From positions 1 through 64,000 of the forward strand of contig JASANG010003332.1 in NCBI GenBank assembly GCA_030248215.1: a stretch of DNA of 64,000 nucleotides, read 5' to 3'. Below the pieces are notes generated by a model, which did no database searches, was not told the DNA's origin, and was given only the letters and a program-made list of their open reading frames with translations. The stretch comes from Enoplolaimus lenunculus. Its lineage: Eukaryota > Nematoda > Enoplea > Enoplida > Thoracostomopsidae. Made by a program: the position numbers and the translations under genes. Positions 48,007-59,500 of the stretch are shown here, in pieces (within the stretch, counting starts at the first letter, position 1; every line of letters starts with the position of its first letter).

Positions 48007-48740
48007 TACGCATTTGCAAATATGGGCCTCAGATGCTAGAATTCCTTTACTCGTCCAACCACAAAATCTTTATTCGAACGTGCGTTTAAGCTTCCTGCCC
48101 ACAATTCTAATGCCATCTCAAAAATTCCGTTTCCGATCGCGTAAACATTTGTATCTAAACACGGTTGTATTGTAGATAGGATTTTTTTACAATTCCATTG
48201 TTTTCTAAATTCTTCTCCGAAAACAATATTTTTAATCAGAGTCACGAATCATTCTCATTTGATGCTATCTCGCAAAGCCGATATAAGGCATAGACTTGAA
48301 CAGAAAAAAGTGTGTAGGGGCGACCGTGAATGAGCAAAAACGGTGCACCCTCAGTACCTGGTACGTAGGTACGATTGAATATTAGGATATCAAAGCATTG
48401 TTTTGTTGTGCAACTCACGATACCTGTACGTTTTTTAGAAGTACGTGACCACGCAATATTTGCAATTATAATTGTAAGTTGCTAATATTTCGCACGTTCT
48501 GATTCCAGTTGCAAGAATGACGCACAAACGTTAACCTTGGGAGCTTATAACGATTTTTTTAATTTTTAAATTAAAAGTTAAAATGTGATACAAATTTGTT
48601 TATAGTTGTTGCAAATTTATGGAACATTTCCATGAAACTATTGCATCGTTCAAAATAAGGTTAACACGTGTCAAATCTTAAAATTGACATGCGTTAACAC
48701 TCTGGTTGATTTTTAACGTTGAACGGTACTCGCAAATTTT

Positions 48741-48900
48741 GGCTCATGTAAAGACCAGGGGCGGAACGTTTTTGAGGGACAGCAAAGAAGTAAGCTGAAG
48801 CTTTAGGCAATTTTTTGCTTACCCTTAGGGTTAGGTTTATTCTTTAGGAAAACTCTTATGCTCCAGTAATGGCCATGTACTATACTACTATACATTGGCC
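48741..48900. mobile_element. TTAGGC-rich MITE
   Basis: Ends GGCTCATGTAAAGACCAGGG and TACTATACATTGGCC; TAGGGTTAGG-type motifs inside. Non-coding. Confidence 0.7.
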
Positions 48901-49439
48901 CAAATTATTTTAACATCACTTTAGCGTCAAGTTCTTTTATAGTCGAATGGTAACAAAACAGCTTCCATCCTTCAGCTCAGCATTCAAGTTCAAGCTGGAA
49001 ACGTCTTTTCAGATGAAATTAAAAATACTTGTTAACGAAACGGATAAAGACACAGAAATTAAACACACGTGACATTTAAATTAAAAGCTAGCGAACGTTT
49101 AAAAAATAGAAAAAAATAATCTTTAAACAACAAAACGCAAGTGAATGAATGAGAGGAATTGTGATCATAATTCACTTTTTTGTTTACTTTTAAACATAGT
49201 CTCGGATTGTCCAGACCCACAGCCTTGAATTGTTAGCAGCGGGGGACAAGATGATTTACATAGGGAGTAAGAAAAATGTTCTGAACATAGAATTCTTTTA
49301 CTGTCGATAAATGTTTCAACCAGGAGGTGGCGAAGATGTTCAAGGAGGGAGGGGTAGGTGACCTATTCAACGACCCATGTAATGGCGGCCCTGCCAAATG
49401 GCGTATTTGTAACTTTACGTCTGATTATTTGCTGATGTT

Positions 49440-49490
49440 GCTGTTGTTGTAGTTGTTGTTTGTTGTTGCTGTTGTTGTTGTTGCTCTCTC
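49440..49490. repeat. (TTG)n microsatellite
   Basis: An interrupted TTG/TTGCTG run of about 50 bases. Open frames through it read poly-Leu or poly-Gln without conserved flanks. Confidence 0.8.
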
Positions 49491-49757
49491 GGTTGCGTGA
49501 AATTCCAACGCAATTGTTTTGCAGGATATGTTTCTCAAGAGAAGCTTTAATACAGCAAAAAAGCTGCGATTTTAATATTAAAAATGACGGGCGAATAAAA
49601 TTGTTTTCTGCGCAAGCTGAAGGGAATCTCAGTGATTTTTGCGAGCTCACCATTCTCATTCACGGCAGCGTTTGTCAATGTGGAATAAATTAGCATTTTT
49701 AAAATTGAGAGCACGATTTCTGTATTAAAATTTTAAATAAAAATATTAGTTTTGATT

Positions 49758-49939
49758 GGCCCATGTAAACATCAGGGACGGAACGTTTTTCTGTGGGCCT
49801 GCAATAGAGTAAGCTCAAGCTTTAGACTGTTTTGCTTAGACTTAGGCTCAGGTATAAGCTCAATTTTACGCTTAGGCTTACGCTTTAGGCTTAGGAATAG
49901 GCTTATGATATTGTTACGGACCTTTTCTAAACATCAGCC
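49758..49939. mobile_element. TTAGGC-rich MITE
   Basis: Starts GGCCCATGTAAACATCAGGG and ends TAAACATCAGCC. The interior has GCTTAGGCTTACGCTTTAGG. Non-coding. Confidence 0.8.
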
Positions 49940-50603
49940 ATTTGTTTTATATGCTAAATCACTGAGCGTTCTGATCTAAGTGGATGACACAATGCATGAG
50001 GAATGGTTGTTTAAGTTTCTAAACGCATTTTACAATCCTTGTGATTATTCATTAAGTTAAAGCTTAACGTAGTTGATAATCGCAAGTCCAAACCTGCGTT
50101 CAAATGCCACTCACACGTTACCGTACGTGCACTCCGCATATCCGTGGTCCCCTATACTGTTTTAAAAAAGATTAGCAATATTGTTATTGCGGAACTGTGT
50201 GTGGACATTTTTTCTAAATAAAAATGTCCGAATTGAGTTTATTGCATCGCCGGACATTTCGTGTACAGTTTGAGCATTATGTTAATATTAAATAAAGAGC
50301 GGCGCGAACTGTCGGACTTTATCGTTACAATCTAAAAGTTGTCGCAGGAATACACTAAATGATTAATTAATTTACCGCATTATTTTGTTGTTTTTTGCGT
50401 GTTATACTTAGGACATGTACAAAAAATGGCAAAGCATTTGGCACTATGTTTTGCTCGCGCGAAAATTAGAATTTACCGAAAAATTTCAACTTCCCGCCAA
50501 CATTTAAATTTCACGCCAAAATTTGAGTTTCCGGCCAAAATTCAAATTTTCCTGCCAAAATTTAAACTTTCCCTCCATGCTTATCACTTACCTCCATTAT
50601 TGT

Positions 50604-51026
50604 AGTACCACAAATAAGAGGGTGAGGGGTAATAAGAAGGGGCCCATATTTTGAATATCAATCAATTGGAGTACGTCTCCCTAATAATAGTCCTTAAGCG
50701 GATTGAGTCCCTAAACCATAATTCAAATCCCTAATTGTCAGTTGTCCTTAACTGTAGCGCATAATTGACTCCAGAATAAATCGAAAACCATAGTTAAGGT
50801 TTGAAAGTATTAACTTTCCAAGTTTAACCTTGCATTATCGCTCAAGCTTTTCATACAAGACTAACGAATAATTCAAACGGATTGTTGCAATACAGAATAT
50901 ATCAGTAATGAAGGGCTGCGGAGAACGGGTTAAAAATAAATGACAGTCCGTAAACCGAATAACAGGGAATATCCTGTGAAGAGGCCAAATAAATATCAGT
51001 CCCCTCTTGTTCGGGTCACTACACTA
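50604..51026. mobile_element. GGGTCAATACAG MITE, diverged copy
   Basis: Left ACAAATAAGAGGGTGAGGGG, right CCCCTCTTGTTCGGGTCACT. It shares the internal GAGTCCCTAAA, GCTCAAGCTTTTCATACAAG and GAGGCCAAATAAATATCAGT blocks. It abuts the element at 51062 within about 35 bases. Confidence 0.75.
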
Positions 51027-51061
51027 ATTATATGGTTCCTGAAACCAGTAAAGTTTGGTAC

Positions 51062-51738
51062 TACACACAAAATAAATTGTCTTACAATTTCAAGACTCCT
51101 ACTTTCTTAAAATTTCAAGACATAAATGTCTTGTATTTCAGACATTAACAACCTTGAAATTCGTTTCTTAAATAGTTAAAACATAAATGTCTTATATTCA
51201 AGTAACTGCTATTGCCAATTTATAAGACACAAATTTCTTTCATGTAAGAAATAGTTGTCTTATATTCATGAAGCGATTTTCTGATTTTAATGTATGCAGA
51301 AAATGTTGCCCCGTTTATATCCTTAAGTGAGTATATAAATAATCGAATTTGAAAAATATTTCGGGTTAAGCTCAGACTCCCCACAACCTAAGTTTACGTC
51401 TTAGACGTATCTTAGGTTGTAAAGGGTATTGGGTTGAGCTTTAGCCCTCAATGTTGCAGTCGGTTTCCATGACAAATCTCTGCGTTTAATTTCAGACATA
51501 TTTTTATCTTATATTTCGGAAACATCTGTCTTTATATTTCAGGAATATTTTTCTTAATCTTTCATACAACAAAGTCTTAAATTTAAAACATTTAAGTGTG
51601 AAAACTTCTAGACCAATATTTTTGAAAAATTTAAGAAATAAAAGTTTTGAATTCAATACATTGGAGACTGTATCAAGACATAATTGTCTTAAATTTCAGG
51701 CAATATTTCTTGAATGCAAGACAATATATTTTGTGTGT
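51062..51738. mobile_element. ACACACAAAATAAATTGTC element, copy 2
   Basis: About 677 bp with ends ACACACAAAATAAATTGTCT and GACAATATATTTTGTGTGT. It shares with copy 1 the internal palindromic TCTTAAATTTCAAGACATA motifs and the block GTCTTAGACGTATCTTAGGT. No coding capacity. Confidence 0.8.
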
Positions 51739-52164
51739 TGTTATTCGATTACTGACTGTTATTTGTGTTAATTCACCCCATGTTAGTTTCACCCAAAACC
51801 TTAGTTTTTATATTCTTTCTTTTGGGCCGAACTGGGTTGCCTAAGAGTCTATGGAGGAGGTACAAAATATGGATCAGATTTCTGTATGAAATCTTTACAG
51901 AAATTGCGACAAAACCATAAAGAAATGCGTGATTATACAACTTTAACTACAACAATTTTGTACAGATAAGTATGTTTTGATTCACTGATCATGATCACCC
52001 ATCGGCAAACAGCTTAGTTTTACCGACGATAGGCGTATTGTGCAATATCCGGAGTTACATTTTTTACTTTCAAAGTTACTAAAGAGCTTTTTGTAATGTA
52101 AATCGAGTGGCTAACATCTATGTACTGTAAAATTATACAACTGCATTTAGAACACAGAAGAAAA

Positions 52165-52615
52165 AATAAGGGCGGATAAAGGAGGGTAGTGGGTAAAGGA
52201 ATTTTGCGCGGGTATTCGCGCGGGAAAAATAAACATTCCGCTGCTAAAGCGATGCGCGAGTAAAAAAACTATATCCACTTACACCTCTGCACATATTGGA
52301 GCAGTCTAGACCATGTTTGTGCTTTGGTCTCTCGCATGGACTCTAGTTAACGAGACAGAGACAGAATCCTCTTGATTGGAACTCAAAATGGTCACCCTCT
52401 CTTTTTACATATCCATGTTATTTGAGTCACTACAGTCTACCTATCTTAAGTAACATTTTAGAATCATTGAGAATAATACAGCTAATAATTATTAATAAAC
52501 AGGTTGGCGGATTGAAAAATAAAATAGTAGTCCCTAAACGAATTGCAATTTGGCTTCTGTCTGGAGTGGCAGAAGAAATATCAGTCACCTCACTTTTATT
52601 CGAGTCACTATAGTA
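52165..52615. mobile_element. GGGTCAATACAG MITE, worn copy
   Basis: Only parts match: AAAATGGTCACCCTCTCTTT on the left and AGAAATATCAGTCACCTCAC ... TTATTCGAGTCACTATAGTA on the right. Confidence 0.55.
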
Positions 52616-54540
52616 ATGTTAGATTGAATGTAAGTACAATCTCTAACAACAATCAAAATTTCAGGTTGCAAAGTTGACTTTAATTTATGTTTAAGAGACA
52701 AAGTTGTACCTGGTTAAAATAGCACGACGTTTTTCGTCTTTGTACGAAAATGATTTTCAGTTCTGGGCAGGTGAATTTGTTTTTAGTGTTGAAATTAGCA
52801 CAAACGCGGTTGGCTAGATTTTGAAAATTAAACATGATATGAGAAATTTATTACATTACGTAAATAACTGCTAGCATACAATGTCTAAATACCGGCCTTT
52901 GCACACTTCTCCCCAGTAGATACATTTAAGTTTCTCCCCAGTAGATACATTTATAAGTTTTAGGTTCAGACATATGCTTAGGTTAAGATTTAGGATCATG
53001 CTTATACTTTTACAAATGACTTATTTATGTCTTACCCTAAGCTTTTGCGTAACCAAAAGCCTTAGCCTTAACCTTAAACATGGGGAAAACTAGGACAAGA
53101 AGGTTTTTTGTTAAATCTATGTCTGAGTTTAAATGGTAATAATAAATTTGGAGCAAAATTAAGACTACAGCCAGAAATTTTTAGAGACCACCAATACGGG
53201 AAGTGCAGTTAAAATTTAAATCAAACTTATCTCTTACAAAAGCGGGTTTAGTCTTTGCAGTTTGCTCGTCTATAAAGAAATTTGCATAAATATTCTACTC
53301 AATGAAATTATTAACATAATTTTAGTATAAGCATTACAGGCACCAACAATCACTGTATAGCGTTACTAATTAAATAATTTTTCAACATTTTCCCTAGTGA
53401 CACCGACGTTAACCATCAAAATCTGTACTGTAACTAGTACGCAGGGCCAATATTCTAAAATGCATATCGCATTTAGGTTTTAAAATCGACGAACTCTTGC
53501 AATTGCGCATTTCAAAAATTGACACAGAAGTAAATGTCAAATACGAAATATATGCTAAGAATTTTCAAAATTTTCCAAAGCCACAATTACGGGGTCGCCA
53601 CCGAAAGCCGTCCTTTCATAAGCCGAAGTATTTTTCAGTTATTAAAATTCAGTTTTACTAAAAGTTTCTTTCCTTCACAATACTTTTTGTTTCCGAGAAA
53701 AATTGAAGAATTTTTTGGAATAAAATGTTATTTTCTAATCAACCACATCGTTCTTAGCACTAAAATACCAAAATCGTATATTTTAATTATTAATTTTTAA
53801 CCTTATAACGAAATAGAACCAAACTTTGTCTACCACACCACACTTGTGCATCACACGAATCCCATGAACGCATTCAAAAACCACCATTTTGGTACACAAA
53901 AGACGCATGAAAAACAAATAATCACGGAATTGTAATATTATGTAAGCAAACTCACACAATTTAAGCATATTAATTGCATAATGATTGCATGATACCAAGA
54001 GAGATATTGTACATAATTTGATCATACACATATTTACACAAAATTGCTTTTAACTATTTGCAATTGCAGATTTTGGGCAAAAGTAGCCAGCCATAAATTA
54101 ACATTGGGTCTAACCAAAACGTTCATAAACGCTACATTGAAATCAATCATTCTAATCTGGAATAAACATCTAAGCTATGAGTAAAAACTTTGGTAGCGAA
54201 TTACTTAGCAATTCTAATCGTTTTTTAAGACCATTTCTTTACACTATTGGTTTTTCCAAGTAAGAAAACAATATAAAATATTGCTTGCATGATTATGCCA
54301 TTACTTCTTCAAGCCATATCAATTGTACGAGAAATTTATGTGTAAAATTAAATTTATCTAAGCTAAAATACTTGTTTAATTTTTACTCAATCAATTTTTT
54401 CAAAAATTTCAGGTGTGGTTCATTTTGTTCGTTGGTATGTTCCTGCGTTATGTGGTAAAAGTACTGAGAGTTATTAATATAGACATAAATAAATGAGATC
54501 AGTATGGCGATACAGAACGGAATGAAATTAAAAATACAAC
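52616..54540. other. Gene-free DNA
   Basis: 52905-53085 has a 20-base local duplication (TTCTCCCCAGTAGATACATT twice) followed by TTAGG/CCTAA hexamers in inverted arrangement. Nothing coding is recognised. Confidence 0.45.
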
Positions 54541-54782
54541 TTTGTGACGCAAAAAATTTAGTCTAAAGCTTAAACTCACTATTATAGCCCTCCGGAAAAC
54601 GATTCGGCCCTATTCTGTACATGCGCCCGTTTTTCTGCGGGACTGAAATAGTGGGAAGCTTAAGCTTTAGACTTAGTTTTTTTGTTTAGGCTTCGGCTTA
54701 GGTAGAAGCTCATTTTTACGTTTAGGCTTAGGCTTAAGAATATTCTTATACTACTGTTACGGCCATGTTCTATGTATTGGCC
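54541..54782. mobile_element. TTAGGC-rich MITE, nested or head-to-head pair
   Basis: A partial copy (54541-54629, ending CTGTACATGCGCCC) runs straight into a second copy (54630-54782, GTTTTTCTGCGGGACTG ... TATGTATTGGCC) in the opposite orientation. It reads as one element inserted at the end of another. Confidence 0.65.
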
Positions 54783-55331
54783 AAAATTGTTATATCAAAA
54801 ATAGACAAAACAGCTCTTTGTGGGTAAACTGAAACTCCAAATAAAACTGGAACACTAGCAGTTGTCAAACTATCGTTAACTAGTGACCTATAGTACACCC
54901 ATTTGAATAAAGTTTGAAGGTATATATTGACAAACCGAGGCAGACAACATATAAAAAGATGCAAGAAAAGTTCAGACGAGTTTGATACCGTTATGGTTGT
55001 ATAAAATAATTATAACCCTTAATAAACAGACAGACAAGCAACAACGTTTCAGAAGGGCTCTAACCATTTTATCATTGCTTTTCCTGCCAGCTTGAAATAT
55101 ATTCCAAATAGCAATAATGCAAAATTAATACAAAATAAAGAAAAACAATAACAAAATCGACAAAATTGACTAGGAATATGACAGAGATGTAATCACACAT
55201 CCGAGATATATAAATAAACCAAAATATGACACATGGAACACATTGGTGTTGCATATAAAAATGCACATATCGTCCATAATTCGACAACGTTCTGCGGCCC
55301 GAGCTGTCCCGCGGCAGAGGCGTACCCAAGA

Positions 55332-55531
55332 GGCCCATGTATAGGACAAAGCCGGAACGTTTTCTTGCGGAACTGTAATAGATTAAGCTCAATCTTTAGA
55401 CTATTTTATACCTAGGCTTAGGCTTAGGCTTAGGCTTATATATAAACACATTGTTACGCTTAGGCTTAGGTTTAGGCTTACGCTTAGGAATATGCTTACA
55501 CACTGTACAGTCCTGTTTCATACATGGGTCA
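55332..55531. mobile_element. TTAGGC-rich MITE with four clean hexamers
   Basis: Ends GGCCCATGTATAGGACAAAG and CTGTTTCATACATGGGTCA. At 55412-55436 the interior reads GGCTTA repeated four times without error. Confidence 0.8.
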
Positions 55532-56529
55532 GCCAAGATATCAGTTGGGAAGTGTAAAACCTCATGTAAAAGATAATTTTTGGAATTCTAGGATCCAGAC
55601 CGTTTTATGCTAATGCCTGTTAATAGTGTTTGTTCTTGTCTCTGGAATTTCCAGGAGGAGATACGTTCCGTCCATTCCTCCCAATATATATATTCAACTG
55701 CCCGTAGTTTGCTCAATATAATATAGGAAACTTAAACAAAGGCCAGAATACCAAGTTTTGAATTTAGTTTTATGGAATTTTGCCAAACATAGTTAAGTTA
55801 GGTTGATTCTAGCCCGCAGTGGCTACTTTGGACAATAGACATGAATGCGTTTCGCTAAATCGAAAGATCATGTCAAGTAATTAACCAGCAGGCATTTGGC
55901 CTCAAATGTCAGAAGGTTTCAAAAATTATTTTTCATCAGCATTGTTGGTTTGAGTGATATAATGCAAGATTAAATTCCTGCTGTATTGAAATCAATGCCG
56001 CTGTGAAATATGAAAACATTTGCAACTTTTATACATATTTTAAAGGTTTATGTCATTGTTAACTAGACGGTAACATAGGTGAACCTTCGTGCGTTAGTTT
56101 TATACCAAACTGCTTATCTATCTGTATTATTAAAGCTCGAACAACCGTATACGTATTTTGGACAACTTTCCAGCATTACTTTATTCACAATACTTTCTCA
56201 GAACACAAACCTGATTATTGTGGAAATAAAATTTGCATGCAAATTGTTGTGAGTTCGCTAACTTTTGCGCATTGCGCAACGCCGGCTGTCTAGTTAACAG
56301 TATTTTTCTTTCAAATACATAGGAGTCATATTAACACAAGAGATCATTTGCACACATATATTTAAGTATATCACCACCCTGAGACACAAACAACTACAGT
56401 CGCTCAATAACGCAACGTAACAGCAATATTCAGATATGGTCCATATTGAAGAATTGTCTCATCAACATTGTTAACAGATCTTTTTCTAATTTCGAAATGT
56501 ATCCCGCAAACACCAATATGGTTAATATT
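55532..56529. other. 3' flank of the BED-GMEB gene
   Basis: No gene seen. A minus-strand AATAAA at 56185-56180, about 350 bases past the stop, could serve as its polyadenylation signal. Otherwise AT-rich. Confidence 0.4.
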
Positions 56530-59500
56530 TCAATCATCATCATCATCGTCATCCACTTCATGCGTAACAGTTATCGAAAACTCGGCCGCCGACGAATCAG
56601 CAATGACATCATCAATTACATCATCAGCAGTTGACGATGACGTCATCATTGACGTCTTCATCGATGACGTCATCGGTGTCGGCATCGTTTTTGCAACAAT
56701 GTTCATACCACTGCGTATGACGTGATCCACGCTTTCGGTGACGTCATCAATGATTGCAGCAGCTGATGCCGATGACGTCATCGTTGCAGTAATTCCGCTG
56801 CGGATGACGTCGTCGACACTTGCATCAATGGTCGATTCGCGTCGACTTGACGACATCATGGAGATGTTGACCGTGTCACCGCCGATGACATCAGATTTCA
56901 ACGATGACGATAGTTGATCACCAATGCTGTTTATAGTTGATGTTGTAGTTGTTGTTTTCTCTTCTTCAACGACATCAAACTGTGATGTATCGGTGACGTT
57001 TGCGGTTACTGTTGTTGAATTTGGTGTTGACCCAGACGCGGACGACGCAATACCGCCAATCAAATTATGAAGAACTTGTGATTTGCGACGAATTTCACGT
57101 TGTCGACGCTCTTTTTCTTCAGCGCGCTGTTTCAGAGCTGTTCAACACCAAAAAGTTTATCTGAATCGTGAATAATTGCGCCTCATTTGTTTATAAATGA
57201 CTGTGTATGGTTTAACAAAAGTTCGTTGGACAACTCTTATTCTAAATCGAAATACAACTACTTACTGTTGGTAACGTAAATGTGGAAAAAATTTTGTGAT
57301 CGCTTATTTGTATCACAGGAATTTGTACAATATATACTAGGTTTTCCAAGCAGGGGTTACGATCTCGTCTCCCACATGTTTATGCAAACCCTGCGCGCAC
57401 AAGAAACTACACAATTTGCAATTTTTTTTGTGTAATTTACGCCAAGTTTAATGTCGCAAGTCAGCAATTTCTCTGTGTAGGTCCCAAAGCGCAAAAACAT
57501 GAATTTTAAGCTACAAGAAAATTATTTTTCTCCTCCTAGCACATTCTGTCCCCCCACATTTTTTCCACATGAAGTAGACTGGAGGTTGTCCAGCCACTCG
57601 CCAGCAACCTTGCGAAATCTCAGATCTATTACGAGCTTGATTAATCAACACAGATTTAGCTAATCAAATGGCTTTTTTGTTTGCAACACCGCGGCGACTC
57701 GTTTATTCTAAAATTTAATAAACACCGAAATTTCCAGATCGCAAATTGTGCGTTTTGAATGACAAACTATGCCCTGGTTTATCGCAAACTTCGAATTCAC
57801 AATTCATACTTATAGCTAGAGCATCGTTACGACAACGTAAATTTCTGAGACACAAAAAACCGTGCTACAAAACTATTACATATCTCAGTTTATAAGCTAA
57901 ACATTCACACTCATCAAGTGTTACCTTGTACTTCGCTTGCAAGCGCATCTGTTTGTGCCAGCGCAAATGAACATCGCGCTCGAAGCATTTCGTAAAGACG
58001 GTCTTGAAGGCCAAGGACCCGCACCAAACCGGATAACTTATCACCAGCTTAAACAAACCCGTTAATAAGAACATAGAAAATCCAAACGAAATGCCTTTAA
58101 CTTTTTAGTTTAGGCCTAACTGTAAATTGTGGTTCAGGCTAAGGACTACGAAACTGTCAATAATTCTACACCTAGTACCTATTAGCCTACAGAATAAATG
58201 AATTTTCCAATATTATTTTAACATAAGTATGGTTTCATATCTAGCATAACTTCGCGGTCCAAAATCAACCGGATATCGTGTTTTGGCAAAAAAATCGGCC
58301 TCTGGTTTTGGTATTCTCTGTAGCATTGCCGGTATTTTACACAAAAGTGTATAAACACAACTCGGTGTTGGATACTAATTACTTATAGTCAAAATTGTAA
58401 TATTCTGCAACTGCTTTAGCTACAAATGACACAAATAAATATATGGCAACAGATAATACTGGACACAAATTTTGTGAACACATACAGGCTTGAATTCGTT
58501 CAATCGAATGATTCGGATTCAACAACTGGCCAACTTCGATCAACAAATCACGCGCAATTTCAGGGAACAGACCCAATTGCGCGACGGAGCCCCAAAATAT
58601 TCCCGGATCAGGAATGGCGTCTTCAAATCCTGCTGGAGTTGCGTTTCCACCGTAATCCATTCCAAAATTTTCACCGGCGCCACTATCGGCATCATCGCCG
58701 CTGTCCTCGTTCAAGAAAAACGACGAACCAACACCGTTGTGATTTGTGTCTCCATTTCCGCCACTTTCACAAGTTGCCACTGATCCTGGCTCGCTACTAT
58801 TGTAGAAGCAATCGCCAGTCGATGATCCAACTACTCCTACGTCGCCATTATTGTTATTATTGTTGCTATAGTTTCCACTCGCGTTATTATAATTGCCTGA
58901 TGTTTTCAACGCGACCAAGCCACCATTTACTACGCCACCGGATTCAACTCGAGGCCGTTTTCGTGATCGCTTACGCCGAGAAGAACTATCCGAATGTTGT
59001 TGCGACGTTATCTCCGGTGTTCCAGGATTGCTTATGTTGCCGTTGTCGTTAGTGTTGTTGCTGTTGTTGTTGTTGTTGTTGTTGTTATTGTTGTTGGAGT
59101 TACTGTTTGCGGTACCGTTTAACATTGCAGTTGCCAAGTTGAGTGCAGTACCGTTGGAAACGTTTCCAACAAGACTGCTCAGATCAAACGACGCGGTGCC
59201 GGCTTCGGAGTCGATTTTTAGAACTGAAATTTTTAAATTGTTGCAAATTAATATTGTTAATAGTGGCAGGAATAAATGTATTTTATATTTTTACTCTTGA
59301 AGAAGCTAAAATTTATACTGAAAAACAAAATAAAAGGCCAACAAAACCAACACGACAGCATGAACAAACTTTCTATTTTTGAAAAAATTTTGACATCAAC
59401 CGGATTATTTTACGCAGATAGCATGCTAACTTAATTTACTTGATCACTTGAAAAAGCACAAAGCAATTCAACTTCATGTGGGCCACGAGAAATTTTAGGA

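Noticed and set aside
55412-55436. True telomeric DNA
   Set aside because: Only four clean hexamers, embedded in a MITE with inverted ends that recurs across the window.
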